Program-made: the position numbers and the translations under genes
NCBI GenBank assembly: GCA_900766735.1
Contig: CAAFWO010000024.1
Location: forward strand, 1-20,804
DNA from: Clostridia bacterium
GTDB lineage: Bacteria > Bacillota > Clostridia > CAKSNL01 > HGM11501
Length of the DNA: 20,804 nucleotides
Direction: 5' to 3'
The notes under the pieces: model-generated
What the model saw: the letters and a program-made list of their open reading frames with translations, nothing else
What the model was told of the DNA's origin: nothing
The model's database searches: none
Shown here: piece by piece, positions 1-7,505 of the stretch
Numbering within the stretch: the first letter of the stretch is position 1
Layout: every line of letters starts with the position of its first letter

Positions 1-84
1 AGCTCGCAATCCGTCAGGATTCTTCGCTTTTTTGCCTTGCACTTCATCGAAAAATCTTGCTTTTATGATGCCCGAGGGGCAGTT
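1..84 (-). other. Open frame running off the left edge
   Basis: On the minus strand a 28-codon frame is open from just after a TAA (positions 85-87) to the window edge. It reads NCPSGIIKARFF, then DEVQGKKAKNPDGLRA. There is no start codon or ribosome site in view. From memory it resembles a short repeated reading frame scattered through intergenic regions of gut Clostridia rather than the end of a known gene; that is an unchecked recollection. It may be part of a genomic repeat, or the tail of something beyond the edge. Confidence 0.25.
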
Positions 85-111
85 TTACACACTGCTTGCT
101 CTTTAAATATT

Positions 112-147
112 AAAAAGGTACTGTGACTTAGGTTACAGCACCTTTTT
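112..147. terminator. Bidirectional terminator hairpin
   Basis: An imperfect inverted repeat of AAAAAGGT-A-CTGT-G-AC and GT-T-ACAG-C-ACCTTTTT surrounds a TTAG loop. The A-run on one side and T-run on the other let it work in either direction. On the minus strand it lies about 50 bases past the TPR gene's stop and is the likely end of that transcript. Confidence 0.7.
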
Positions 148-194
148 ACGTAAAACCATTACTTCCTTATCGCGGACCGACTCTTAGCCGTTTT

Positions 195-1016
195 TTATTT
201 TATAGAATTTATGTAGTTAAGCTTTTTTTCAACCTCGTCCTTTGAGACGGAGGCGAGATAGGAAAAGTTATAACGGAGCGCGTCATCAAGCTGTTCGGCC
301 GCCTCGTCAAGCTTGCCGGCCTTTTCCAAAACAAGCGCATAGTTATAGTGAATAACGGGAAAGCGCGTGCCTTTTTCCATTATGCCTTCATATATTTTTT
401 CCGCCTTGTCGTTTTCGCCTCCGTAGAAATAGCTCATCGCAAGGTTGTCCATTATCGAAGGGTCGGAATCGTTATACTCGGCCGCCTCGGTGTTTAGTGC
501 GAGTGCCTCGTCAAACTTCTTTTCGTCCAGAAGAATGAAGCCGAGCTGGCTGTAGGTGGAGGAGTTTTGGTTAAGCTCGTGCGCCTTTTTAAATTCCTCT
601 TCTGCGCCCGAAAGGTCGCCCGTCTTCCAGAGGTAGAGCCCCTTGGTCGACGCGATCTCAGCCTTCTGTGCAGGCGTTAGCTTTTTATTTTTTTCGGCCT
701 CTTCAAGATAATGAATGCACTTATCCGGATAGCCGTAGCGCAGGAAAGCATAGCACGCATAGAGCACATATTCGGTTTTCGTGCGGCTTTTAATGCCTTT
801 TTCATAAAGCTCAATGCCCTTTTTCGTTTCGCCGGATTTGATCTTTTTTGTTCCGCGAATCATAAAAATATCGCCGCGCATTACGATGAGAATGTATATA
901 ACCGCCAAAAGCAGGCCCAAAAAGCTGCCTAAAAGCCGGTTATCATACCTTTGCCCGGCCTCGGCACCGATGAGCACCAGAACGACGGGAACCACATAGT
1001 TTACTAAAAGCTGCAT
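195..1016 (-). CDS. Membrane-anchored tetratricopeptide repeat protein
   Basis: A 273-residue protein. The first 50 residues hold two hydrophobic segments (about 5-20 and 28-46) separated by a short charged stretch (GQRYDNR), so it is probably anchored in the membrane with the rest in the cytoplasm. From about residue 50 to 260 the sequence is a run of TPR-like helix pairs, with units such as GIELYEKGIKSRTK, AEEEFKKAHELNQNSS, ALALNTEAAEYNDSD and AAEQLDDALRYN. TPR arrays bind partner proteins; the partner is not evident. The start is well supported by AAGGAG eight bases upstream of the ATG. It is a single gene between its own terminator and the separate small-protein operon. No enzymatic domain is seen. 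Confidence 0.85.
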   Translation of the reverse strand: MQLLVNYVVPVVLVLIGAEAGQRYDNRLLGSFLGLLLAVIYILIVMRGDIFMIRGTKKIKSGETKKGIELYEKGIKSRTKTEYVLYACYAFLRYGYPDKCIHYLEEAEKNKKLTPAQKAEIASTKGLYLWKTGDLSGAEEEFKKAHELNQNSSTYSQLGFILLDEKKFDEALALNTEAAEYNDSDPSIMDNLAMSYFYGGENDKAEKIYEGIMEKGTRFPVIHYNYALVLEKAGKLDEAAEQLDDALRYNFSYLASVSKDEVEKKLNYINSIK

Positions 1017-1079
1017 TTAAAATTCTCCTTGGTTTTTTATTATATTATAGTACATATTTTTTTAAAATACAATAGCAAA

Positions 1080-1307
1080 TTAATTTGCACTATTGAAAAA
1101 ATTTCCTAGGTGTGATAAAATACCTTTGTCAGTATCAATTTTATCGGAAACGAAAAGGAACCCCAGCACAAGGAGCAGTTCCTTGTCCTCACAGCCGTCC
1201 CCGATTAAAAATAAAATGAGCCCCAGGAGGACGAGATCGTCCTTTTTAACGGAGGACAGAATGTTTGAAAGCCCGCCCGCGGGCTCGCTGAAGTACCTTT
1301 TCGTCAT
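1080..1307 (-). CDS. Small hydrophobic hypothetical protein (75 aa)
   Basis: Third gene of a minus-strand three-gene operon, starting 4 bases after the stop of the preceding gene. The 75-residue product has a charged N-terminus, a central pair of leucine-rich stretches (LVLLGLILFLI and LLLVLGFLFV) split by the acidic turn GDGCEDKE, and a polar tail. This suggests a membrane-associated helical hairpin. Small proteins of this look (DDLLxLxLIxLL followed by a cysteine-acidic turn) are common unnamed genes in Clostridia, but I know of no function. The ORF ends shortly before the next minus-strand gene's ribosome site. Confidence 0.6.
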   Translation of the reverse strand: MTKRYFSEPAGGLSNILSSVKKDDLVLLGLILFLIGDGCEDKELLLVLGFLFVSDKIDTDKGILSHLGNFFNSAN

Positions 1308-1311
1308 AACG

Positions 1312-1641
1312 CTATAACAGCTCCTTTAATATATCTGAGTCTTTCAGCATGCCGGCGATCTTGTAAAAGCGCAGAAATTTGATGCAGACGTCCAGATTTT
1401 TCACGCGCGAGTCGGAAAGATAGGGCCTGAGTGCGGAAAGAAGCGTCACCCTCGGGTCATTTGAGCTCATGGCGGAGTCATACATGCTTTTTAATTTCAT
1501 TATTTTGCCGACATCCGGCATCTGCCCCTCTTTATTCTCGCTCTCCTGATTGGGCGAGCCCGAGAGGCTCTGCATGAGATCCTTCATTTTAGGGTCGGAG
1601 AGGATGCTTTCAATAGCGTCCGAAAGATTCATTTCATCCAT
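1312..1641 (-). CDS. Hypothetical protein (109 aa)
   Basis: Middle gene of the three-gene minus-strand operon, separated by 3 bases from the gene before it and 4 from the one after. The N-terminal third is acidic and helical, the middle is low complexity (SGSPNQESENKEGQMPD), and the C-terminal half (about residues 60-109) is a basic helical region with DPRVTLLSALRPYLSD and IKFLRFYKIAGMLK. No catalytic motif, signal peptide or membrane span is visible. It is probably a cytoplasmic conserved hypothetical of Clostridia; the tight coupling suggests joint function or assembly with the two neighbouring small proteins. Confidence 0.65.
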   Translation of the reverse strand: MDEMNLSDAIESILSDPKMKDLMQSLSGSPNQESENKEGQMPDVGKIMKLKSMYDSAMSSNDPRVTLLSALRPYLSDSRVKNLDVCIKFLRFYKIAGMLKDSDILKELL

Positions 1642-1644
1642 TTA

Positions 1645-1878
1645 TTATCCCTTCAGATTTTTTAATTTTTTTGCTGTTTCGGGATCGACGGGCATTTTCG
1701 ATAATATGGCGTTTTTCTCCTCGTCTGTCATTGAGCCGACCTTTTTTATGAGCTCATCTTTGTTAAGCGAGGAAAACTGGTTGATGATCTTTTTTCCTTC
1801 GCCTGTATTGGCAAAGCTTTTGAGCTTGCTGATGACCGACGGGTCAAGGCTTTTCATTATTTTTTCAATCTCATTCAT
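1645..1878 (-). CDS. Hypothetical protein (77 aa)
   Basis: First gene of the minus-strand operon. The ATG is preceded by an AAGGGGGT ribosome site, and the gene faces away from the phosphodiesterase gene, sharing an 82-base divergent promoter region. The 77 residues are highly charged and predicted helical (MNEIEKIMKSLDPSVISKLK at the start; AKKLKNLKG at the end), with no membrane span and no cysteine. It resembles a small cytoplasmic helical-bundle or adaptor protein. I do not recognise a named family. Confidence 0.65.
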   Translation of the reverse strand: MNEIEKIMKSLDPSVISKLKSFANTGEGKKIINQFSSLNKDELIKKVGSMTDEEKNAILSKMPVDPETAKKLKNLKG

Positions 1879-1960
1879 GCTGATACCCCCTTTTAAATAA
1901 TTATGCGAGGCTCTGTAATTATATTATGTTTTTTACTTCTTTTTGTGAAGGAGGAATATT

Positions 1961-2431
1961 ATGTACCGAGTATTAATAACCGGCGACACGCACGGGCACA
2001 TACAAAGCGTTCTTGATCTTATGGAAAACGTGGAGTTTGACGAGGTCATTCATCTTGGCGACTATGTGAAGGACGCGGCGGCTATCGGAAACATTTATAA
2101 GGAGATTCCCGTGCACTTCGTTCGCGGAAACAATGACTTTTCGGGCGAAAACGAAAAGGTTATCACTATCGCCGGAAGAAAGATATTCATCTGCCACGGC
2201 CACACGCTCGGCGTAGGCACGAATCTTTTAAAGATCAGCCTTGCGGCGAGGGAAAAGGGCGCTCTGATCGCCCTTCACGGCCACACACATGTGCCGGAGG
2301 ACCTGATGGTAAACTCGGTTCGCATATTTTCGCCCGGAAGCCCGACCTATCCGAGAATGAGCGAGCGCTCCGTCGGCATCTTAGAGGCGGACGGCGACTA
2401 TTTTGAAATGGCGCACTATTATATAAAGTGA
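1961..2431 (+). CDS. yfcE: YfcE/MJ0936-family metallophosphoesterase
   Basis: A 156-residue phosphodiesterase of the calcineurin-like superfamily, cytoplasmic, expected to use two divalent metals to cleave phosphodiesters. All signature blocks are present: GDTHGH (residues 8-13), the bridging aspartate in LGDYVKD (D34), RGNND (55-59), CHGH (78-81) and HGHTH (106-110). The length is normal for the family. GAAGGAGG lies just before the ATG. It leads a plus-strand run into the FHA and cell-wall genes, with the next small gene starting 8 bases after its stop. In many Clostridia a YfcE homologue follows the rdgB pyrophosphatase gene; no such gene is here. The substrate cannot be told from sequence. 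Confidence 0.9.
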   Translation: MYRVLITGDTHGHIQSVLDLMENVEFDEVIHLGDYVKDAAAIGNIYKEIPVHFVRGNNDFSGENEKVITIAGRKIFICHGHTLGVGTNLLKISLAAREKGALIALHGHTHVPEDLMVNSVRIFSPGSPTYPRMSERSVGILEADGDYFEMAHYYIK

Positions 2432-2439
2432 GGGATCTT

Positions 2440-2595
2440 ATGAAAAAGGCACTCTTATTTTTATCTCTTTTGGTACTGACGGCGGCGTTTGTCGTCTTAA
2501 ATAACATCGAATTTCCGTACAGAGGCATAATACAACTTGTTTTGCTTTTGGCGATCGCTGTTTTGATATTCTATATCGTAAAAACGAAAAGGTAG
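2440..2595 (+). CDS. Small two-helix membrane protein (51 aa)
   Basis: A short gene read directly from the bases: ATG at 2440 with GAGGGA just upstream, overlapping the end of the phosphodiesterase gene, and TAG at 2593-2595. The product begins MKKALLFLSLLVLTAAFVV, then a short polar stretch (NNIEFPYRG), a second hydrophobic helix (about residues 30-47) and a basic KTKR end. The topology fits a small helical-hairpin membrane protein. It sits between the phosphodiesterase and the FHA gene, 9 bases before the latter, so it is probably co-transcribed with the cell-wall genes. Its function is unknown, but spacing, ribosome site and coding character support it as real. Confidence 0.65.
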   Translation: MKKALLFLSLLVLTAAFVVLNNIEFPYRGIIQLVLLLAIAVLIFYIVKTKR

Positions 2596-2604
2596 GTGTA
2601 AAAG

Positions 2605-3072
2605 TTGTTTCAGATCATATCAAAAATTGCAAGCGCGCTTTTTGTGCTCATCGTTTATTATTTCATCTTTATCGTTGTTAAGATGATATATTCCGACATC
2701 AGGGTAATGAGCCGAAAAAAAGCCGGGCTTCCGGTTTACGATGCTTATATTAAGCCGATAAACCAGCCGCACGACACGGGGCTTTTGATAAAGGAAAGCT
2801 ACCCCTTGTCCGGTGACGACACGATCGGGCGTGATGAGGACTGTCAGATTCCGATCGACGATAACTTTATGTCGCACCGCCATTCGAGGATATTTAAGGA
2901 GAAGGACGGATATTATATTGAGGATCTTGACTCGACAAACGGCACGTTCTTAAATGGCAACAAGCTGGGAGAGGACGCTGTGGAGCTCCTTGACGGAGAC
3001 AGGATATGCATAGGTCAGCTTGAATTTGTGTTCCTCCGCCCCTCGCTTAAGGACGGTGAGGTCAATTTATGA
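2605..3072 (+). CDS. Membrane-anchored FHA-domain protein
   Basis: A 155-residue protein with one N-terminal membrane helix (about residues 8-27), a basic linker (MSRKKAG) and a C-terminal forkhead-associated domain (about 60-150). FHA domains bind phosphothreonine. The conserved residues are present: GR (75-76) in DDTIGRDEDC, SHRHSR (90-95) and NGTFLNG (112-118). The start codon is TTG at 2605, after GGTAGGTG; no nearby ATG gives the membrane helix. The stop overlaps the FtsW/RodA start by 4 bases (ATGA), implying translational coupling. FHA proteins beside FtsW/RodA-PBP pairs are typical of Gram-positives, where they link Ser/Thr kinase signalling to peptidoglycan synthesis. Confidence 0.88.
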   Translation: MFQIISKIASALFVLIVYYFIFIVVKMIYSDIRVMSRKKAGLPVYDAYIKPINQPHDTGLLIKESYPLSGDDTIGRDEDCQIPIDDNFMSHRHSRIFKEKDGYYIEDLDSTNGTFLNGNKLGEDAVELLDGDRICIGQLEFVFLRPSLKDGEVNL

Positions 3073-4310
3073 GAGAAAAAACATATAGAATATACACGCC
3101 CTTACTGATGCTCGCGCTGATGAACGTGATAGGCTTCGGCCTTCTGGCGTTTGAGAATGCGGCTGAGGCGGACAGGATCAAAACCGGCGTAACCGCGCTT
3201 TTGTTTATGCTTCTTTTGATCGTTTCGTATCTTTTGATCAGGGCGCTTCATATGGGCGACGGGTATTTGTTTTTGCCGGTCACGGCCTTAATGTCGATCG
3301 GCCTTATGATGCTCACGAGGATCGACCCTTCATACGGCGAGCGCCAGATGCTCTGGTTCATCGTTTCGGTCGGAGTGTTCTTTGTTTCTTATTTTATGTA
3401 CCGCGCGGTAAAAATAAAAAATAAGCTGTTCTGGCTCTATGCCGGTGCGTCAGTCGCGCTTTTTACGGCGACGCTTTTATTCGGGCGCACAATTCACGGC
3501 GCTAAAAACTGGATATATTTCGGCAATCAGGGCTTTCAGCCGTCGGAGCTTATAAGGATATTATATGTTCTTGCGCTTTCGTGCCTTTTCGGGACGGGGG
3601 ACGGAAAGCTCCTCTCGGGGTCGGACACAAAAAAGAGCATGCTGATCACCGCCTACGTATATATAAATCTGGGCTTTTTGGTGCTTCAGAGAGAATGGGG
3701 AATCGCGGTTTTATTTTTCATCATCTATATGGCGATGTATTTCGTGTTCGGAAAGAAAATGTCGTTTCTGGTGATAAACGCCGCGATCGCCGCGCTCGGC
3801 GGATATGTCGGCTACAAGGTGCTTTTCCATATCCAGACGCGTGTCAAAATGTGGGTCGACCCGTTTTCCGACCCGACGGGCCGCGGCTATCAGATCGTGC
3901 AGTCGCTGATCGCGATAGCGAGCGGCGGGTTCACGGGCGTAGGGCTGGCAAACGGAAGCCCTGAATATGTGCCCTTTGTCGAATCGGACTTCATTTTTTC
4001 AGCCGTGTGCGAGGAGTTCGGAATCCTCGGCGGAATCGGTGTCATATTGCTCTTTTTCATAATGGTATACAGAGGATTTAAGATAGCTCTTGCCGCGAAA
4101 AGCTCATTTGACAAGAGGACGGCGTTCGGCCTGTCTGTGATGTTCGGATTCCAGACGTTCATCATTCTTGGCGGAGTGGTAAAGCTGATCCCATTAACGG
4201 GCATCACACTGCCTTTCATAAGCTACGGCGGTTCGTCGCTCGTCACGAGCTTTATGGCGCTCGGAATACTTCAGGCGATAAGCGTTGGAGAGGGGGATGA
4301 CATTGAATAA
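3069..4310 (+). CDS. FtsW/RodA/SpoVE-family peptidoglycan glycosyltransferase
   Basis: A 413-residue polytopic membrane protein of the SEDS family, which polymerises lipid II into glycan strands together with a class B PBP. About ten hydrophobic segments are visible. Family blocks include NQGFQPSELIRI in the middle, the loop WVDPFSDPTGRGYQIVQS followed by SGGFTGVGLANG, and the C-terminal PLTGITLPFISYGGSSL. Length is normal. The start overlaps the FHA gene by 4 bases and the end overlaps the PBP gene by 14, making an FHA-SEDS-PBP unit. Sequence alone does not separate division (FtsW), elongation (RodA) and sporulation (SpoVE) roles; no division-cluster genes are adjacent. Confidence 0.93.
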   Translation: MREKTYRIYTPLLMLALMNVIGFGLLAFENAAEADRIKTGVTALLFMLLLIVSYLLIRALHMGDGYLFLPVTALMSIGLMMLTRIDPSYGERQMLWFIVSVGVFFVSYFMYRAVKIKNKLFWLYAGASVALFTATLLFGRTIHGAKNWIYFGNQGFQPSELIRILYVLALSCLFGTGDGKLLSGSDTKKSMLITAYVYINLGFLVLQREWGIAVLFFIIYMAMYFVFGKKMSFLVINAAIAALGGYVGYKVLFHIQTRVKMWVDPFSDPTGRGYQIVQSLIAIASGGFTGVGLANGSPEYVPFVESDFIFSAVCEEFGILGGIGVILLFFIMVYRGFKIALAAKSSFDKRTAFGLSVMFGFQTFIILGGVVKLIPLTGITLPFISYGGSSLVTSFMALGILQAISVGEGDDIE

Positions 4311-5694
4311 GAAAATTATAATCGTGCTTTCGGTCATACTCTTTCTGTTTTTGTCGCTCAGCGTCTATCTCACATATTTCGGCGTGATGGAAGCGCCGAA
4401 GCTTGAAAAGAGCGTTTATAATCAAAGGCTATATCAGAAAGAGGAAAAGATAAAGCGCGGCACGATCTATGACAGGGAAGGAACGATTTTAGCCGAAAGC
4501 AAGATGACGGACGAGGGGCAAAAGAGAGTTTACCCTTACGGAAAGACCTATACCCACGTCATCGGCTACATCTCAAAGACCTACGGCAAAAGCAAGATCG
4601 AGCTTGAATATAACGACTATCTGACCGGCTCAAACGAGATCGGGCAGGCGATGAACCTTGCCACAACGCTTTCCGGCAAGGAAAAAAGCGGCTTTGATAT
4701 GACTCTTACTATAGACAATAAGCTTCAGCAATATGCTTATGACATTATGGGTGGCAAAAACGGAAGCATCATCGTTATGGATAATAAGACCGGCGCGATA
4801 CGCGCCATGGCGTCCAATCCGACGTTTGACCCGTCGGCGGAGAGCCTTCTTAAAAACTGGGAGGAGCTCGCCGAAAGCGACGACGCGCCGTTTGTTGCAC
4901 GCGCGATCTCCGGGTTATATGCCCCGGGTTCGACATGGAAGATGATAACGGCGTCGGCCGCAATTGAGGCCGGACTGTCGGACAAGGAATATGACGACGA
5001 GGGAAAAGCGGTTATCGGCGGCAGAGAGTATGAAAACTCCGGCGGCAAGGCATACGGCAAGGTGGACTTAAAGGGTGCGTTCCTTCATTCAAGCAATGTC
5101 GTTTTCGCCGAGATCGGCACGGAAATGGGCAAGGACGCTTTGAGCATTTACGAGCGCTTCCTTTTGGGAGACGACATTAAGTTTGATATTCCGCTTTCCG
5201 TGAGCACCCTTTCGGACAAGATATATGCGATGAGCACGGCGGACGTTGCGTCGACTTCGATCGGCCAGGGCAGACTCATGGTGACTCCGCTTTATATGAC
5301 AATGGTCGGCTCTGTCTTTGCCAACGGCGGAACGATGGTAAAGCCTTATCTTGTCGAGAGCATCGACAAAGGAAATGTGAACGCCTATAAGGCGAAAAGA
5401 AAGGTGCTCGCAGAGCCTGTGTCGGCATATGTTGCCGGCGAGGTCAAGGATATGATGGCCGCCTGCGTCGGCGAGGGAACGGGCGGACAGGCGAATGTTT
5501 CCGGCCTTAAGGTCTACGGAAAGACGGGAACGGCGCAGAACGAAACGGAAAAAAGCCACGACTGGTTTGTAGGCTTTGCGGAAAACGACGAAGGCGAGAG
5601 CGTGACCGTGTGCGTTATGTTTGAGTATAACGGCCAGGGAAGCTCCGTCAGCGCAAGATGCGCCGGAAAGATATTCTCATATTGGCTGAAATAA
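4297..5694 (+). CDS. Class B penicillin-binding protein (transpeptidase)
   Basis: A 465-residue peptidoglycan DD-transpeptidase, membrane anchored by one helix (about residues 6-28) with the rest outside the cell. It cross-links peptide stems and is the expected partner of the SEDS protein encoded just upstream. Active-site motifs: SxxK at 212-215 in APGSTWKM, SxN at 265-267 (SSN), and KTGTAQ at 409-414. The short N-terminal module includes the RGTIYDREG motif of class B PBPs. The ATG at 4297 is chosen because GGAG lies 6 bases upstream; a TTG at 4285 would add four residues. It overlaps the SEDS gene by 14 bases. The size suits PbpA-type enzymes rather than FtsI with PASTA domains. Confidence 0.93.
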   Translation: MTLNKKIIIVLSVILFLFLSLSVYLTYFGVMEAPKLEKSVYNQRLYQKEEKIKRGTIYDREGTILAESKMTDEGQKRVYPYGKTYTHVIGYISKTYGKSKIELEYNDYLTGSNEIGQAMNLATTLSGKEKSGFDMTLTIDNKLQQYAYDIMGGKNGSIIVMDNKTGAIRAMASNPTFDPSAESLLKNWEELAESDDAPFVARAISGLYAPGSTWKMITASAAIEAGLSDKEYDDEGKAVIGGREYENSGGKAYGKVDLKGAFLHSSNVVFAEIGTEMGKDALSIYERFLLGDDIKFDIPLSVSTLSDKIYAMSTADVASTSIGQGRLMVTPLYMTMVGSVFANGGTMVKPYLVESIDKGNVNAYKAKRKVLAEPVSAYVAGEVKDMMAACVGEGTGGQANVSGLKVYGKTGTAQNETEKSHDWFVGFAENDEGESVTVCVMFEYNGQGSSVSARCAGKIFSYWLK

Positions 5695-5712
5695 ACGGAA
5701 GGAGAGATGATC

Positions 5713-6129
5713 ATGGCATTAAATAAACAGGAGCTTAATGAACTTAAAGAAATAATTGGCGGCTCAATCGGGGAACTGGAAACTTCAATAATAGGGCTTT
5801 TGGAGCCGGCCGTAGAGAACGCCATTCGAAATGCGTTTTCAGAGTTTGAATTTATTCTTCCGGACGGAACACGTGTTATCCCCAAAAAGAAAATGAGACT
5901 GACAAGCCCGGATAAAACGAAGATACTCGTTTGTTACGGCGGATTGCGTGTGGAGGATACGGGCAAATTCTGCGGCAGATATTTTCCTGACGGGTGGGGA
6001 CTGTCTGTTCAGACGGGGATAGATTCATGGGAGATAATCCATGTTTACAATACAAAGGATGAGGCAATCGGAGCGCTTGAAAAAGTGAAATGCGCAGTTG
6101 ATAGCGGCGTGGAGTCATTTGAACTGTAA
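5713..6129 (+). CDS. Hypothetical protein (138 aa)
   Basis: A 138-residue soluble protein of unknown family. The N-terminal 50 residues are acidic and helical (LNELKEIIGG, IGELETSIIGLLEPAVENAI), followed by a mixed beta region with DGTRVIPKKKM, KILVCYGGLRV, FPDGWGLSVQ and a final helix KDEAIGALEKVKCAV. There is no signal peptide or catalytic signature. Two starts are possible, 5707 and 5713; the second gives the better distance from AGGAGAG and is chosen. It follows the PBP gene by under 20 bases and may ride on that transcript, but nothing ties it to cell-wall work. Confidence 0.65.
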   Translation: MALNKQELNELKEIIGGSIGELETSIIGLLEPAVENAIRNAFSEFEFILPDGTRVIPKKKMRLTSPDKTKILVCYGGLRVEDTGKFCGRYFPDGWGLSVQTGIDSWEIIHVYNTKDEAIGALEKVKCAVDSGVESFEL

Positions 6130-6164
6130 TACCGAATATTTTTGCATAAAGAAAGGAAAAGACC

Positions 6165-6695
6165 ATGGGCATTACTATCAGAAAAGCGACAGAGAAAGAC
6201 ATTGACGCGGTCAATGAAATATACGATCACATTCACACAGAACATGAAAAAGGGGCGACCTACACCGGCTGGGTGAGAGGCGTTTACCCCAAGCGCGGGA
6301 CAGCGAAAGACGCAGTTTCGCGCGGCGACCTTTTTGTCGAGGAGGACGGCGGAAAAATTGTCGGCACGGCGATAATCAATAAAAACCAGGGCGAGGTTTA
6401 TAAGGGCGGCTCGTGGAAGTATATTTCCCCGGACGATGAGATAATGGTCTTGCACACTCTTGTGATAGATCCTTATATAAAAGGCCATGGGTACGGCAAA
6501 AGCTTTGTCGGCTTTTATGAGGAATACGCGAAAGAAAACGGGTGCAAATGCCTCAGAATGGACACAAACGAGCTTAATAAAAATGCGAGAAGCTTTTATA
6601 ACAAGCTCGGCTATTCGGAGGCCGGTATTTTGCCGTGCATCTTTAACGGAATTCCCGGGATCAGGCTTGTAATGCTTGAAAAAGTCTTAAAATGA
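6165..6695 (+). CDS. GNAT-family N-acetyltransferase
   Basis: A 176-residue acetyl-CoA-dependent acetyltransferase. The acetyl-CoA pyrophosphate-binding motif is clear: VIDPYIKGHGYGKSFV (about residues 100-115), with the Q/R-x-x-G-x-G/A loop as KGHGYG, preceded by the beta-4 strand EIMVLHTLV. The C-terminal motif B region reads CLRMDTNELNKNARSFYNKLGY, typical of the family. The N-terminus (ITIRKATEKDIDAVNEIYD) is a standard GNAT opening. The acceptor is unknown (small amine or protein terminus). AGAAAGGAAA precedes the ATG. The TGA stop lies inside the left arm of the following terminator, so this gene ends the plus-strand unit. Confidence 0.88.
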   Translation: MGITIRKATEKDIDAVNEIYDHIHTEHEKGATYTGWVRGVYPKRGTAKDAVSRGDLFVEEDGGKIVGTAIINKNQGEVYKGGSWKYISPDDEIMVLHTLVIDPYIKGHGYGKSFVGFYEEYAKENGCKCLRMDTNELNKNARSFYNKLGYSEAGILPCIFNGIPGIRLVMLEKVLK

Positions 6696-6719
6696 GCAGC
6701 TTTAGTTGCTCATTTTTTT
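6691..6719 (+). terminator. Rho-independent terminator after GNAT gene
   Basis: AATGAGCA and TGCTCATT pair around an 8-base loop and are followed directly by a run of T. The left arm contains the GNAT stop codon. The next promoter begins two bases later, so this separates the cell-wall/GNAT unit from the TetR gene. Confidence 0.85.
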
Positions 6720-6720
6720 C

Positions 6721-6749
6721 TTGACAAAATAAAAAGAGAGTACTATAAT
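6721..6749 (+). promoter_or_regulatory. Consensus sigma-A promoter of the tetR-like gene
   Basis: TTGACA at 6721-6726 and TATAAT at 6744-6749 with a 17-base spacer, a full match to the vegetative consensus. It lies 36 bases upstream of the TetR-family start codon. The operator palindrome begins 4 bases after the -10, so the expected transcription start falls inside it. Confidence 0.88.
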
Positions 6750-6753
6750 TAAA

Positions 6754-6773
6754 ACTAACGAATATTAGTTAGT
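6754..6773. promoter_or_regulatory. 20-bp operator palindrome (probable TetR site)
   Basis: ACTAACGAATATTAGTTAGT is a 20-bp palindrome with 9 of 10 pairs matching; only the seventh position breaks symmetry. It covers the expected transcription start just after the -10 box and ends just before the GGAGGG ribosome site. Such placement is typical of TetR-family autorepression. Binding is inferred from position and symmetry. Confidence 0.75.
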
Positions 6774-6784
6774 CTGGAGGGCTT

Positions 6785-7426
6785 ATGAAACAGGACGATA
6801 CGAAAGAAAGAATATTGGAGGAAGCCTTAAAGCTTTTCTCAATGAAGGGGTATGAGGCGGTCAGCGTCGGCGAGATCGCGAAGGCCGTGGGCATAAAAGC
6901 CCCGTCGCTTTACAATCACTACCCTTCAAAGCAGGCGATTTTTGAAGCAATTGTCGAAGAAACGGCACAGCGTTACGATAAGTTTACCGATAAGATCGAC
7001 ATTCATGTGGGTGATTCGGGGAAGGACATCGGCGTGTTTTCCGAGATCGACTAGGCGTTTTTGTTTGACAAGGTGCGAAAGATTTTCGTCTATTCACTGC
7101 ACGATGAGACGACATCGCGCTTTCGCAGAATGATGACGATCGAACAGTTCCGGTCGGAGGAGCTTTCAAGATTATACACTAAAAGATACATCGAAAGAAT
7201 AGAAAAGTACCATGAGGGGATTTTCCGCGCGCTCATAAAAAAGGGCGAGATCAAAGAGGCCGATCCCGAAACGCTTTCGATGATGTATATTTCGCCGGTC
7301 ATCACGCTTTTGGGCGTGTGCGACCGCGAACCCGACTGCGAGGACGAGTGCATTGAAAAGCTCGGCGCGCATGTTCACCTCTTTTTTACGACGTTTAACA
7401 AAAAAGCGGCAAAAAAAGAGGGGTGA
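6785..7426 (+). pseudogene. TetR/AcrR-family regulator broken by in-frame TAG
   Basis: The reading frame encodes a 213-codon TetR-type repressor. The first 89 residues contain the DNA-binding helix-turn-helix (about 8-55, with VSVGEIAKAVGIKAPSLYNHY as two typical halves). A TAG at 7052-7054 then stops it. The same frame continues without gap through the ligand/dimer domain (FVYSLHDETTSRFRRMM onward) to TGA at 7424-7426. The full length with one stop is exactly that of the family. TAG ends several healthy-looking genes in this window (the 51-aa gene, the kinase, the prepeptide), so codon reassignment is unlikely. It is probably a recent nonsense mutation, a strain polymorphism or a base-call error. 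A truncated product would keep the DNA-binding region but lack the dimer domain. Confidence 0.85.
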
Positions 7427-7505
7427 CACGTTTCGTGCCGCCGATGTGACAAAGCGATTCTTTAATTTTGATATATCTTGAGTTATGTTAAAAAGTGTGT
7501 GTAAA

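Noticed and set aside
5089..5559. 156-codon minus-strand ORF inside the PBP gene
   Set aside because: Antisense shadow; the plus frame has all transpeptidase motifs.
7052..7054. TAG recoding (pyrrolysine or suppressor reading)
   Set aside because: TAG terminates several intact genes in this window, including the 51-aa gene, the agr kinase and the prepeptide, and there is no reading-through context.
7061..7426. Separate 121-codon gene starting with TTG
   Set aside because: It is in the same frame as the TetR N-terminal part, directly after the TAG, with no ribosome site, and it encodes the missing TetR C-terminal domain. It is treated as one broken gene.
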